From contig CM034407.1 in assembly GCA_019925095.2 (NCBI GenBank), positions 20,218,710 to 20,282,709 of the forward strand: DNA of 64,000 bases, read 5' to 3'. The notes under the pieces are model-generated. The model was not told where the DNA came from. It saw only the letters and a list, made by a program, of their open reading frames with translations, and ran no database searches. This stretch comes from Dendrolimus kikuchii. Taxonomy: Eukaryota > Arthropoda > Insecta > Lepidoptera > Lasiocampidae. Of this stretch, positions 1 through 9,719 are shown piece by piece; within the stretch, counting starts at the first letter, position 1, and every line of letters begins with the position of its first letter. The translations under genes and the position numbers were made by a program.

Positions 1-2
1 TG

Positions 3-140
3 AAGGATGACATGCGTGCCAATGGTCTCAAAACGGGGGATGCCGAAGACCGCGCGAAGTGGAGTAGAAAAAGTAGGAAAGCGGACCCTGGGCGTCGGAG
101 TGAACGCTCCGAACGCAACCGGGATTTAACGCTCGGATGA
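3..140 (+). pseudogene. LINE reverse transcriptase, C-terminal fragment
   Basis: An open frame enters from the window edge and ends at a TGA at 138-140. Its last 45 residues contain the pattern DAEDRAKW followed by a basic stretch and ADPG. This is the usual C-terminus of a common lepidopteran non-LTR retrotransposon group (family recalled from memory). A TGATGA-type tail follows, as expected for a LINE 3' end. The same family reappears reversed at 57598-57965. Whether the element is longer to the left cannot be seen. Confidence 0.6.
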
Positions 141-483
141 TGATGAATAGATGTAAAAGTGAATTACTCTGTACGAATAACCTCATTCCATAGTGACCCG
201 TTGTGGAGGGAGGGAGGGGCGGGGGGGGGTCTTTAAAATACCACGCTTGGTCACAGGGGAGCTTAGGTTTTCGTCACGTAGTCAATACTCTCTAGGGAAA
301 TCTCGTACTTTTTCGAGTTATATTTAAATATGGCGCGCAACGTTTAACGCTTTTTAAACTCGCACGTGGCAACACTGATTTACATATGTCGGGACGTCAG
401 CTGATTGAAAATTAAGAGTTTGTAGTCCAGTACAGTTGTCGAGCAAGTCGACGAGAGCTCGTGCTGATACTAAACAGTATATA
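141..483. other. Unassigned stretch
   Basis: There is a G-rich patch at about 205-232. The rest shows no coding signal and no repeat I could match elsewhere in the window. Confidence 0.4.
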
Positions 484-1457
484 CGAGGGCGAATCAAAAA
501 GTTCTTGGATTCAATGTAAAAAATATTTTATTTTCTATATAATCTCCCTACAATGTATAAAGCGTTTCTAACTTCCTTATTCCTTGCGAAATAAATTGTT
601 TTTCTTGGCTCTCGAAAAGCTCCTCTACGGCATCCATAACTGCGTCATTATTGTGAAATTTAATTCCACGAATTTCCTCTTTTAATTTGGCAATAAGTGA
701 AAATTAGTTGGGGTAAAGTTAGGAGAATATATTGGGTGGTAAAGGAGATTGAAGCCAGCAGAGTGGATTGCGTTGGGCTTAACTTCCAATCGATGAGCGG
801 GAGCGTTATCGTGAAGAAACAACACGCCCAACGACAGTTTTCCTCGACGTTTTATTTTAATAGCTTCATGCACTTTCGGAATTAAATTTGCATAATAGGG
901 TCCAGTAATCGTTTGGCCTTTTGATGCGTAATCAATAAAAAGGATTTCTTCACTATCCCAAAACACTGAGGTTCGAGAACTCGAAATTTCTTATTGGATG
1001 GAGAGGATGGTCGTTTCCAAGACATGCTTTGTCTCTTAGTTTCAGGATCGAAATGGTGGGGACCCACGTTTCATCCACAGTGAGAAGGCGACGGCAAAAA
1101 TTATCCGAATTACGCTGGAACATATCGAGATTTCGCTTAGAAATTTTCAGACATCGCTTTTTATTTTCGTCGGTTAACATTCGTGGCACCCATCTTGCCG
1201 ACACTTTTGTGAAACCCAGTGAATCAACTAAAATGGATTGAACGCTACCAAATGATATATTTAGGATCTCAGTTATATGTTTTATAGTTATTCTTCTATC
1301 TTCCAAAACCAGATTCTCAAACTTTTTGACATTTTCTTCCGTAACGGAGATTGAAGGCCGCCCAGAATGCGAGTCACCTTTATAGCTTGATCTACATCTT
1401 TTAAATACAGCTACCCAGTAATCAACCGTAGAGTAGGATACAGCATCATCCCCCCTA
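484..1457 (-). mobile_element. Mariner (DD34D) transposon, decayed
   Basis: A mariner-type terminal sequence (GGGCGAATCAAAAAGTTCTT) lies at the left end near 486. Minus-strand frames from about 1457 to 549 encode a mariner transposase: helix-turn-helix region with a SGRP motif, then VDETWV, HDNAPAH and the C-terminal tail. The right (5') end stops inside the N-terminal domain, so the second terminal repeat is missing. Flanking sequence gives no clear TA duplication. Confidence 0.8.
549..1457 (-). pseudogene. Mariner transposase pseudogene
   Basis: The protein can be followed across at least four frame segments: about 1457-1070 (DNA-binding domain through VDETWV), 1067-970 (HHFDPETKRQSMSWK), 966-682 (HDNAPAH) and 676-549 (C-terminal tail ending at a TAG). 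At least three frameshifts separate them. The first two catalytic aspartates are present (VDET, HDN). The third, expected 34 residues after the second, is asparagine (PTNFHLL where the family has SDYHLF). The gene therefore cannot make an active transposase. Confidence 0.85.
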
Positions 1458-1479
1458 ATGTCTGCTCAACGTCAGAAAA

Positions 1480-1790
1480 AAAATTTTCGTAGAATTTTTT
1501 TAAAAAAAGAATCTCACCTTTTATTACATAAGATTTGCTATCTATCTATATATAGTGAAAATATCGCATCGGAATTCGATGTTTTTTAATTGGGCCATTT
1601 AAAATCATTCCCAGAAAAATTCCCGCGGGATCCCCAGGATAAAAAGTAGCGCAGAGTTGAAGTCTAAGAATTAGGTGTCGATCAGCGAAAATCGCATCGA
1701 AATGGGCCCAGTAGTTTTTACGTGAAACTCGAACAAACAGACAAGAAATTTTAAAAAAATCATGTTCTTCATCTTTTATCTTTATAAAGT
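1480..1790. repeat. Degenerate interspersed repeat
   Basis: The stretch at 1700-1735 (GGGCCCAGTAGTTTTTACGT) matches a phrase common in lepidopteran Helitron-like and other non-coding repeats, and a related phrase occurs at 37030-37080. Ends are not definable. From 1790 to about 2160 I see nothing further. Confidence 0.35.
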
Positions 1791-2164
1791 TATTCCATTT
1801 GGTTTTTTTTAACTATCCCTTTCTAAAATATATCCGTCCTTGTCTTTTCCTTCCAGAATTTTTTAGCTTTTTCTAAAAGTTCTTAAACTAACTAGATGGT
1901 TCCACCATCATTCGCCGCAATATTATAGATATATAATTTATTATGACGACGTTAACAAGCAGTAAACATTTTATGATATTTTTATGATAGCGGTCATCGT
2001 CGTAAGATATCACTTGGAAATAAAAACATAGCTATATTTAAATAATACAATCGGACATACAGACTCGTTGCGGTTTTGTGTACGTACACTGCAGCTTGTG
2101 TTTATCAGGACTGCGTCCGACCGCGACGAGTATCGTTTCATGCAAAGATAGACCGAAATAGTGA

Positions 2165-2287
2165 TGGATGGTTTGTGTGAAGGATGGCATGATGAGTTGT
2201 CGCTTGACAGAGGACGTGTACCGGAATGGAGGAATATGGAAGCAGAAGATATTACATCGTGCTGACACCAAATAATTGGGAAAAGGT
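2165..2287 (+). pseudogene. LINE C-terminal fragment
   Basis: The plus-strand frame reads VKDGMM, then EDVYRNGG, then HRADTK and a stop. This resembles the conserved end of a lepidopteran LINE polyprotein (typically WRNK...CADPT...WDKG). About 40 codons remain and the fragment has diverged. The SINE-like copy at 2321 follows directly. Confidence 0.45.
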
Positions 2288-2320
2288 GAAAGAAATGATA
2301 CTTTCATTTTAAAAGTTTTA

Positions 2321-2610
2321 TCCGTGCAGGAACGGAGAAAGAATACAATTTCCTGCGGCCGGGCAGCTTGTCCTAAGAGGCGTCAAAACAACCCACAGCC
2401 AGGTGGTAGAGCCTGGTCCAAAATATGTCGCCATAACAACCTTGAGTTTTTGTTCCGACATTAGTGGCCAGATTCCAGTTTCCCTTAAGAGAGCAGCAGC
2501 GCATTTGTCGCAACTTTGCTGTTGCAAATGTTCATAGCCGATGGTAATCGCTTTCCATCAAGTGGTTCGTCTGCCTCTCTGCTGATCTCCTGCAATAAAA
2601 AAATAAAAGT
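2321..2610 (+). repeat. SINE-like family A, copy 1 (near full length)
   Basis: This 290-310 bp element starts with ATCCGTGCAGGAACGGAGAA and ends with an AATAAA-type A-rich tail. It recurs about 19 times in the window and has no protein-coding capacity. Its 3' 60 bases (GGCGATGGTAACCGC to GTCTGCTG) resemble the 3' ends of lepidopteran LINEs, which fits a SINE mobilised by a LINE. The head folds into successive short hairpins (GCAGGAA/TTCCTGC, GGCC/GGCC, GTCG/CGAC). A clear pol III A box was not found; GGTTCCAGTCTCC is B-box-like at best. Confidence 0.75.
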
Positions 2611-2635
2611 AAAAAACATTACAGTAGTTTTATTT

Positions 2636-3020
2636 TCACTAGTGGTCGCCAATTGGTCGAAATTCGACCATAATTAATTTAAATTATAAGTTTGAACATT
2701 ATTAAGATTCTGTTGTCAAAGATTATACTTCTATAATCACAGATTTCGCCAAGGCTACACTGTTAGTTTGACTTTTACAATAAACAAAAGACTATAATGC
2801 GGGTGTGTGTCAAATACATGGTAGTGTGTGTAATGTTTTTTTAATCGATTTAATGTATTTTTTTATGCATAAGTCATAAAAAATATTAACATTCTGCACT
2901 CCTTCTCTATAAGAACTATAAGTGTACGAAATTTCATACTCCTCCGTCCGCGCAATTTTCGTAAAAAATGGGTACAAAGTTTTTGCTTCACGTATTTAGT
3001 ATATATTTCAATAATCTACA
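2636..3020 (+). repeat. Unclassified dispersed repeat F
   Basis: It shares extended similarity in reverse orientation with 26049-26370, including GGTCGAAATTCGACC, the long CATTACACACAC-type block and the CGTCCGCGCAATTTT block. Copies are diverged. No coding capacity is seen; a non-autonomous DNA transposon is possible. Confidence 0.55.
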
Positions 3021-3046
3021 TTGTTTCCATTAAGTTCCTTAACATA

Positions 3047-3239
3047 TTAGGTTGGGGAAAAAGTTTCTTCGCATTTTATATAAAAATTCAAAAGGTTTTT
3101 TTATAAAGTTTATTTACATTTGTCTAAAGTATGTAGGTGCCATTTTGTTGGATATCTTTTTGCCATCTTGTAGGTAGGGACGTGATCTCATTGCTATAAA
3201 AATTTTGGGGCTTCTGATAAAAAAAACTGCGACAAGTGG
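3047..3239 (-). mobile_element. Mariner remnant (3' end), split by the BEL insertion
   Basis: TTAGGTTGGGGAAAAAGTTT at 3047 is a typical mariner terminal repeat. The minus strand just inside it encodes a degenerate transposase C-terminus (LSQFFLSEAPKF, then MAKRYPTKW). The reading frame continues on the far side of the BEL element at 9831-9853, which supplies the preceding residues (EDCQNH). The mariner was therefore already present when the BEL element inserted. Confidence 0.7.
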
Positions 3240-3353
3240 TGAATGCGTGAATGTCTTTACGACGGGTCGATTCAGACTGATCGTTGAGACGCGGAAGTGC
3301 GGGGTAAATTACTTTTTCGGGGAATCATCGTTCGTTACGCGGTGGCGTGAACA
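3240..3353 (-). repeat. BEL element 3' LTR
   Basis: In element orientation it begins TGTTCACG and ends CATTCA, so it has TG...CA termini. Its first 111 bases (3243-3353) are identical to 9720-9830. At about 114 bases it is unusually short for BEL/Pao LTRs, which are generally a few hundred bases. Confidence 0.75.
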
Positions 3354-3399
3354 TCCTGGGGCCCGGGGAAAAGGTGACGGCTCCCATTTATAGTGCTGA

Positions 3400-6300
3400 C
3401 TAAGTGCTGTTGTCGTCGAGGGGAAGACGAGCAATCTTTGTGACTGGTCTCGTTAAGCTGCCATCCTTGGTGCTGAGTTCTACGACTCGGACGACGTCAT
3501 CCTTTCCGGGCAGAATCTTCTTTATTCTTCCCATCTTCCACTGGAGTCTGGGAAGATTATCCTCCTTTATGAGTACCAGCTCACCAATCTTGGGTCGACT
3601 GGTTTCCGTAGTCCATTTAGATCGGGATTGGAGAGTGTGCAGGTAGGATTTCGACCACAAGGTCCAAAATCGCTGAGCCAACGCTTGCACTAAGCGAAAA
3701 CGTCGTAGGGTTGATGGAGGAGAGGATTCATGGGAATGTTCGGGTAATGCGGTAAGTGGGCGACCTATAAGGAAATGACCAGCGGTTAGGACTTCGAAGT
3801 CTGTAGGGTCTGAAGACAGAGGGCAGAGTGGTCGAGAGTTGAGAACGGCCTCAATACGGGCTAAGAGTGTAGAAAATTCTTCAAAGGTCAGATGCTGCTC
3901 ACCTAATACGCGATAGAGTAATTGCTTAGTAGATTTCACGGCTGCCTCGTGCAGACCGCCAAAAGAAGGAGCTGAGGGCGGATTGAGCAACCATGTGATC
4001 TGCTGTGTGGCTAGCTTGTGCGTAATTCTATCATCATTGGCCTTTAAGAAGTTTTGTACTTCTATGAGCTGATTTCTTGCGCCGACATAGTTTGTACCGC
4101 AATCAGAGCGAATTAGGGTAGGGATTCCGCGCCGACTAACGAACCTTTGCAATGCCGCAAAAAAGGCGTCCGTAGAAAGTTCCGAGACAGCCTCTAAGTG
4201 CACTGCCTTGGTGGCGAGACAAACGAAAACACAAAAGTAGCCTTTGAGAAGTTTGGCATTGCGTAGAGTACTTGATTTAATTAGGAATGGTCCGGCAAAA
4301 TCCGTGGACACTTGACTAAACACCGGTTGTGGGCTGACTCGATCAGCCGGTAGGTCGGCCATAAAAGGGGGATTCGGCTGAGCTCGATGCCTAAAACAGC
4401 GTACACATTTAAAGACACGGTGACGAATGACTCGCCTTCCAGATAAAATCCAGTATTGTTGACGGAGTAGCGCGTGTAGTGTATCTGCGCCCGGGTGGCA
4501 GTGTATAGTGTGGAAATGATCTATAATTAGGTCCACAAGGGGGCTTGAACTGGGTAAGATGAGGGGATGTTGTGTGTCATATCTAAGGGCTGAGTTGGAC
4601 AAGCGCCCTCCTACTCTAAGAAGACCATCCTTGAGAAAGGGCGAGAGGCGTTGTATTCGCACTGTACATAATTTGTTAGTTTGCAGTCGGTGGATGTCTT
4701 CAGCGAACATATTTTGTTGGACTGAGCGTACCCAGTGTAAGAGCGCTTTCTTACGTTCGTCTACGGTAATGGGACCAACGATGCGAGAGTGAGAAGATAC
4801 CAAGCAATTGTGTGCAAAACGTTTAATACATGCGGTTACGCCTACAAGTGTGTCTAAGGAGCTGAATCTCGTGAGTAAATCCGTGTCTAGATCAGGAACC
4901 GCGATGTGAGCTACCATTTTTCTGGGTTTTAGACCAGGCAGTACGTGATGACCCAAAGCAGGGGGCATCGTGGGCCAGGTATCAGGTGGGGCCTTGAGCC
5001 AAGTAGGCGACCACCATAGGTCATAGGCTAAGAGTTCCTGTGCTGATATTCCCCTGCTAGCACAGTCGGCAGGGTTAAGAGCTGAGGGTACATGTCTCCA
5101 AGTAGGGTTACATGGATTGGCTGCAATGGCAGAGACTCGATTGGCCTCAAAGACCTGTAGGGATTGAGAAGGAGTTTTAAGCCAGGCGAGTACGATAGTA
5201 CTGTCTGACCAACAAAAGTGTTGCTGAATGGTAATGTGGGCAGAAAGTTGAACAGAGACGCGAGAAATGAGCAGCGAAGTGAGGTGTGCAGCTGAAAGTT
5301 CCAGCTTTGGTATAGTCTGTCGGGTTTTAATGGGGGCTACCTTGGATTTAGAAACAAGTAGTCTGACGTGTACCTGACCCGTGATATTCGTTTCATGAAG
5401 ATAGACTGCGGCTGCATATCCGGATTCGGATGCATCGGCAAAACCGTGTAGGGTGTAGGTGGAATCTTTGCTGGTGCAAATTGTTCTGGGGAGTCGAAGA
5501 GCAGAGAGTAGAGGTAAGTCTTCAAAAATGTGCTGAAATTGAAATGTGACATCATTGGGAGCCGATTCATCCCAGTCTAACTTTAGAGTCCATAGGTGCT
5601 GAATGAGCAGTTTTGCGCGGAAAATAACTGGGCTGATCCATCCACTAGGATCGTATAAACGAGCGATGGTACTGAGTATTGACCTTTTGGTAAATTTTTC
5701 CAGTGTAGGTACCGAAATGTGATATGTAAATTCGTCCGTTTGGGGTATCCATTGCATACCAAGTACCTTGATTGCATTGGAGTCGGGTACAACATCAAAA
5801 TCCTTGGGTATGTCACATTGATCATCCGGGAAGCGTTCTAAAAGCTGACGAGAGTTTGAGGTCCACTTTCGCAAATGAAATCCCCCTAGGGCTAGTAACT
5901 CAATGAGTTCAGTCTGCAGAGCTATTGCCTTGTCAACTGAATCATGCCCAGTCAGAATGTCATCCACGAATATGGAGTGCGTAAGAACCTGTGCAGCCTG
6001 GGGAAAACGGTGACCTTCATCAGTGACCAGCTGTATAATAGATCGATTGGCGAGGAAGGGGCTGGGTCGTAGGCCATACGTGACAGTGGACAGGGCGTAA
6101 GTGAGCAGAGGTTGATCTGGAGAAGAGCGCCATAGAATGAGTTGGAACCGTCTGTGGTCTGGGTGAACTAGTATATTTCTAAACATCATCTGGATGTCTG
6201 TACTAAAGACCACTTTGTGAGTACGAAAATTTAGAATGATGTCAGTAATATCACGTTGGAGCGGTGGGCCAGTGTGCAGACAGTCATTAAGACTGACACC

Positions 6301-7530
6301 ATTAGAGCTCTTACAGCTGCCATCAAAAACCGTGCGAAGTTTTTCAGAGTTGGCTTTGAAGATGCCATGATGCGGGACGTAAAAATGGTCTTTTCCTTTG
6401 AATGTGCTGGGGTGACAAAGAGCCATGTGGCCCATGTCAATGTATTCCTTCATGAAGTCGATATATTTTGAGCGGAGGGTAGGATCTCTTTGGAGTTTGC
6501 GCTCCAAATTAAGGAATCGTCGTAGTGCAATAGCGTGGGTTGCACCGAGCTTAGGTGCCTTTGTAAGAAAGGGAAGGGATACTATGTATCGCCCTGTGGG
6601 ATCACGTGTGGTGGTAGAACGAAAGTTCTCCTCACACTCGTCAGAGGTTGAGTTGTCCTTTGATTGCACTTCTTCGACTTCCCAGAATCTCTCCAGAGCG
6701 GAGTGTATTTCTTTATTTGAGTGTTGGGGTTGTAAACAGTCAATATTTACTAGTGCTGAATTAACTTGAGGCTCAGGCTTTGTGTAGTTTGGATTGATAG
6801 GACCTAAAAGAGCGAAATTGAAGATCGTGCCGAAGGCTATTGGTCTGCCGGGGCCCAAAAAAATTTTGTTACCATCCAAAATTTGGCCCAAGACATCAGA
6901 ACCTAAAATTAAGTCAATAGCGGCTGGAAAACGATAAGACGAGTCTGCTAGGGGAAGCTGTGTCGAGTCGAGGAGTGGAACAACGTCAGGTAACATTGTT
7001 AATGGTAAAAGACCTGTCAAATCTGGTAGAATGTATGCCTTTGCGCTAATTACTGGGACTTCGGTGTGAATAGGGCGGAATGTGATGGTAGTTGAAGAAC
7101 TAGAGTTTTGAGTCTGCTGATTACCGACTCCTGTAATTTTTAGTTCTGTGTGCTCGACAGGCAAACGTAATTTTTGTGTCATAGTTTTAGTTAACAAGGT
7201 TAGCATGGAACCGCTGTCTAATAATGCTCTTGCCTTATGAAATTCTCCAGCGTTGTCTGCTAGTTCTAGGGACACAGTGGGTAATAAAACTGGTGGATCG
7301 TGTACTGTAATGTGCTGAGTATGTGCTGAAATATGACTGTCATTTTGGTTAGCTTTATCAGAGGAAGTAACAGGGCTGCCGGGCAAGTGATTATTATGAT
7401 AAACTTTATTATCATAGTGCTGAGTATGAAACTGGGATTTATTTTGTTTACGTGATGTAGTGGATGGTGTATATTGTAGCGATGGTATGGGTGGGTGTAG
7501 TGTAGTATTGTGTAAGTGAGTAGCAGGTAG
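3400..7530 (-). CDS. pol: BEL/Pao Pol polyprotein (protease, RT, RNase H, integrase)
   Basis: This is an open frame from the codon after the gag TGA to the stop at 3400; the 1328 codons from 7386 are numbered here. The aspartic protease has DSGS at 57-60. Reverse transcriptase has FSTDIQMMF near 394 and FVDD at 473-476. RNase H has FADAS at 649 and WSDS at 726. Integrase has an HHCC zinc site around 962-997 and the catalytic triad D1029 (STDFAGPF), D1095 (SDCGTN) and E1147 (GGLHEAAVK). The C-terminal ~90 residues resemble the DUF5641 domain of Pao-type elements. It replicates and integrates the element and needs upstream Gag translation, since there is no good ATG at its start. All catalytic residues I looked for are present. 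Confidence 0.9.
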   Translation of the reverse strand, partial: LPATHLHNTTLHPPIPSLQYTPSTTSRKQNKSQFHTQHYDNKVYHNNHLPGSPVTSSDKANQNDSHISAHTQHITVHDPPVLLPTVSLELADNAGEFHKARALLDSGSMLTLLTKTMTQKLRLPVEHTELKITGVGNQQTQNSSSSTTITFRPIHTEVPVISAKAYILPDLTGLLPLTMLPDVVPLLDSTQLPLADSSYRFPAAIDLILGSDVLGQILDGNKIFLGPGRPIAFGTIFNFALLGPINPNYTKPEPQVNSALVNIDCLQPQHSNKEIHSALERFWEVEEVQSKDNSTSDECEENFRSTTTRDPTGRYIVSLPFLTKAPKLGATHAIALRRFLNLERKLQRDPTLRSKYIDFMKEYIDMGHMALCHPSTFKGKDHFYVPHHGIFKANSEKLRTVFDGSCKSSNGVSLNDCLHTGPPLQRDITDIILNFRTHKVVFSTDIQMMFRNILVHPDHRRFQLILWRSSPDQPLLTYALSTVTYGLRPSPFLANRSIIQLVTDEGHRFPQAAQVLTHSIFVDDILTGHDSVDKAIALQTELIELLALGGFHLRKWTSNSRQLLERFPDDQCDIPKDFDVVPDSNAIKVLGMQWIPQTDEFTYHISVPTLEKFTKRSILSTIARLYDPSGWISPVIFRAKLLIQHLWTLKLDWDESAPNDVTFQFQHIFEDLPLLSALRLPRTICTSKDSTYTLHGFADASESGYAAAVYLHETNITGQVHVRLLVSKSKVAPIKTRQTIPKLELSAAHLTSLLISRVSVQLSAHITIQQHFCWSDSTIVLAWLKTPSQSLQVFEANRVSAIAANPCNPTWRHVPSALNPADCASRGISAQELLAYDLWWSPTWLKAPPDTWPTMPPALGHHVLPGLKPRKMVAHIAVPDLDTDLLTRFSSLDTLVGVTACIKRFAHNCLVSSHSRIVGPITVDERKKALLHWVRSVQQNMFAEDIHRLQTNKLCTVRIQRLSPFLKDGLLRVGGRLSNSALRYDTQHPLILPSSSPLVDLIIDHFHTIHCHPGADTLHALLRQQYWILSGRRVIRHRVFKCVRCFRHRAQPNPPFMADLPADRVSPQPVFSQVSTDFAGPFLIKSSTLRNAKLLKGYFCVFVCLATKAVHLEAVSELSTDAFFAALQRFVSRRGIPTLIRSDCGTNYVGARNQLIEVQNFLKANDDRITHKLATQQITWLLNPPSAPSFGGLHEAAVKSTKQLLYRVLGEQHLTFEEFSTLLARIEAVLNSRPLCPLSSDPTDFEVLTAGHFLIGRPLTALPEHSHESSPPSTLRRFRLVQALAQRFWTLWSKSYLHTLQSRSKWTTETSRPKIGELVLIKEDNLPRLQWKMGRIKKILPGKDDVVRVVELSTKDGSLTRPVTKIARLPLDDNST

Positions 7531-7533
7531 TCA
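7531..7533 (-). promoter_or_regulatory. In-frame UGA between gag and pol, possible readthrough site
   Basis: On the minus strand the context is CAA CAA TGA CTA CCT. UGA followed by CUA is a known efficient stop-codon readthrough context in viruses and some cellular genes. No other stop interrupts the common frame. A simple CGA-to-TGA transition is the alternative explanation. Confidence 0.5.
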
Positions 7534-9015
7534 TTGTTGTGAATTAATAGGTGAATTACGACGAGAAGAGTTTCTTGATTCCGTGGTTGGGCGGGTGTGT
7601 TCTTGTCCTCTTAGTTGTGGGGGCAAGAGGTGAGAATTGTCATATGTGGGTGATTCAAAGCCACTGCGATGTAAGGTGGTATGGTGTTTCTCGCTATCAC
7701 ATTCTCTACACCGTCCTGTGGATCTGCACTCGTCAGAGTAATGGGGTCCTAGACACTTACGGCACCGTTCATGAGCTTGGATAAAATCCCAGCGCCCTTG
7801 CGTAGGCTGTCTTAGGTATTCACCGCAGTTCAGCAACCTGTGTCCTCTAACGTGACACCAAGGGCAGTAATAATTATTGGTCGGTGCTGGTGGGTGGGCG
7901 GAATCTTGTGCTATGGGCTCGAAATATTGTGTAGACTGTGGGTATCCTTGAGCGTACTGTACAGGGTACGCTTGACTTTGTAGAGGATATGCAGGGCGCG
8001 TTAAAGGTGGGCGGACGGAAGTAGTGGGCTGAAAACGAACGTGCCGAATTTCTGGTCTGGGTGCAGAAGCGCGTGGTTGGTACCGTGCTGAGGGAGAAGC
8101 ACGTTCAGTTTGTCTGTATGTCGGGCTGAGGGGAGGGGGGGGTGGGTTATATGTCTCAGTTTCTGTGCAACGTGCATGGTCTTCTAAGAATGTGATTACA
8201 TCCTTTAAGGTGGGCAGAGTGTCTGAAGACCCATGCGTTCGTTCAAATAATGTGCGAAGCTCGCCCTTTAACTTCCGCACTACTATTGACACTAGGACGT
8301 AGTCTGAGTCATGTAGTGGTAAGTTTAGGTTTTTAAGCGCCGATTGGGTTGAAATAAGAGGGGCTAAAAATAACTGTCTGATTTGTGAGCGGGTGGTGAT
8401 GTGGGGTAACTCTAGTATCATATCTATAAACCTATCAATGAGAACTCGGCGATTTTCGTAGCGATTGGCAAGTGTTGTCATCGCTACATCGTAGTTCTCA
8501 TCGGTAACCTTGAGGTGTGATACCATACTGAGAGCTTCTCCGGAGAGGCAAGAAAATAAATAGTGTAATTTAACTGCACCTGACAAATTACCGGCAGTGT
8601 CCGTAAGGCTTTTGAAAATAGTTATGAAAGATGGCCAATCCTCAAGCTTGGAAGAAAATTTGGGTAGATCTATTTTGGGCAGAACAGTAGACGTGGAGAA
8701 TGTGGGCGAGCTTGGTTTGATGCTTGAGCTGATGGTGATGTTTGCCACCAAAATTTTTTCATATGCTTCTATAGCCGAGGTGTAGTAGTCAAAGTACCAT
8801 TTTTCCACTTTGTCGTCAAGGTCTTTAGAGTCCAAGATCTCATAATATACTGTATCCAACTTGCCCTTTATATCGTCCAATTTTGTAAAGCGCCCTATGA
8901 AATCGTTTACACTATACTTTTTGTCTCCTTTTAATATAAGGTTAGCTATCTCTAATAGGAAAGTTATGTACTTATGGGTTTGCATAAAGATGGCAGATTG
9001 CGATTTGGTAGGCAT
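7531..9015 (-). CDS. gag: BEL/Pao Gag polyprotein
   Basis: The 494-residue capsid/nucleocapsid protein begins at an ATG at 9013-9015. Residues ~110-210 form the DUF1759-type Gag region (LPKIDLPKF, EDWPSF, LSGEAL, RYENRRVLIDRFI), followed by a proline-rich linker at ~290-380. Three zinc-knuckle-like motifs follow: CX2CX4HX4C at 384-397, CX2CX3HX4C at 418-430 and CX2CX4HX4H at 436-449. The frame ends at a TGA at 7531-7533, and the pol frame continues in the same register with no further stop. In most BEL elements gag and pol form one uninterrupted frame, so this stop is either a leaky translational signal or a single disabling mutation. Confidence 0.88.
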   Translation of the reverse strand: MPTKSQSAIFMQTHKYITFLLEIANLILKGDKKYSVNDFIGRFTKLDDIKGKLDTVYYEILDSKDLDDKVEKWYFDYYTSAIEAYEKILVANITISSSIKPSSPTFSTSTVLPKIDLPKFSSKLEDWPSFITIFKSLTDTAGNLSGAVKLHYLFSCLSGEALSMVSHLKVTDENYDVAMTTLANRYENRRVLIDRFIDMILELPHITTRSQIRQLFLAPLISTQSALKNLNLPLHDSDYVLVSIVVRKLKGELRTLFERTHGSSDTLPTLKDVITFLEDHARCTETETYNPPPPPLSPTYRQTERASPSARYQPRASAPRPEIRHVRFQPTTSVRPPLTRPAYPLQSQAYPVQYAQGYPQSTQYFEPIAQDSAHPPAPTNNYYCPWCHVRGHRLLNCGEYLRQPTQGRWDFIQAHERCRKCLGPHYSDECRSTGRCRECDSEKHHTTLHRSGFESPTYDNSHLLPPQLRGQEHTRPTTESRNSSRRNSPINSQQ

Positions 9016-9055
9016 GACGATGAGAAGTGCACAATAAGAAAAGGAAAAGCAAACG

Positions 9056-9100
<45 letters not shown>

Positions 9101-9719
9101 TTTTTTACTAATGCTAATAAAGAACACGCAAGAAAGCAGCCAGAGAAACGTAAGAAATACGAAATAAATAAAAATGATTAGGAAAAAAAAATATATATCA
9201 AACTGTCGTGTGCGCTGAGTCTTAATAAACACGAAGCTATATATAAGCTATAAAAGTTGCACGGCAAGCTAACCACACCGAGTGAAACGAATATAATATT
9301 CAATATTATTATATCGATCCGATATCACGTTTAGTGCAAGTATTCGAGAATAGGTGTGCTGAATAAAGTACAGAATACGTACTCGAGGTTATATTAACCT
9401 ACCTACGTACCAAAAAATAGTTATCGTGTAGCAATTTGCGTAATTATCTGAGGAATGTGGAATGGGTATTCAAATATATAAGGGCAGAAGTAATATGTTT
9501 ATAAGAAAACAAAAAAGAAAAAACAAGGGCAGAAAACGGGTAAATGGGCAGATTGATAATGATTGTTTATTTAACTTTTTAGGTATGTGAAAATTTACAA
9601 TTTGGTTTGAATTAACCATAAAATGGCAAAATACGGTTGTTGCAGACTGTATAAATAGGTCGCCAGTTGGAATATCCGGCTCGAAGGACCATTGGGTGGA
9701 TATCTCAAATGCGCGCGCG
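9016..9719 (-). other. BEL element 5' leader with A/T homopolymer
   Basis: This is untranslated leader between LTR and gag. It contains an unbroken run of about 41 A (9056-9096) followed by 10 T (9097-9106) on the plus strand, just upstream of the gag ATG. Such a run is prone to assembly and length error. Confidence 0.7.

Noticed and set aside
2038..2307. Minus-strand 89-codon frame
   Set aside because: The plus strand of the same region carries a recognisable LINE end, so this frame is a shadow.
6231..6769. Plus-strand frames inside BEL pol
   Set aside because: Antisense shadows of the pol frame.
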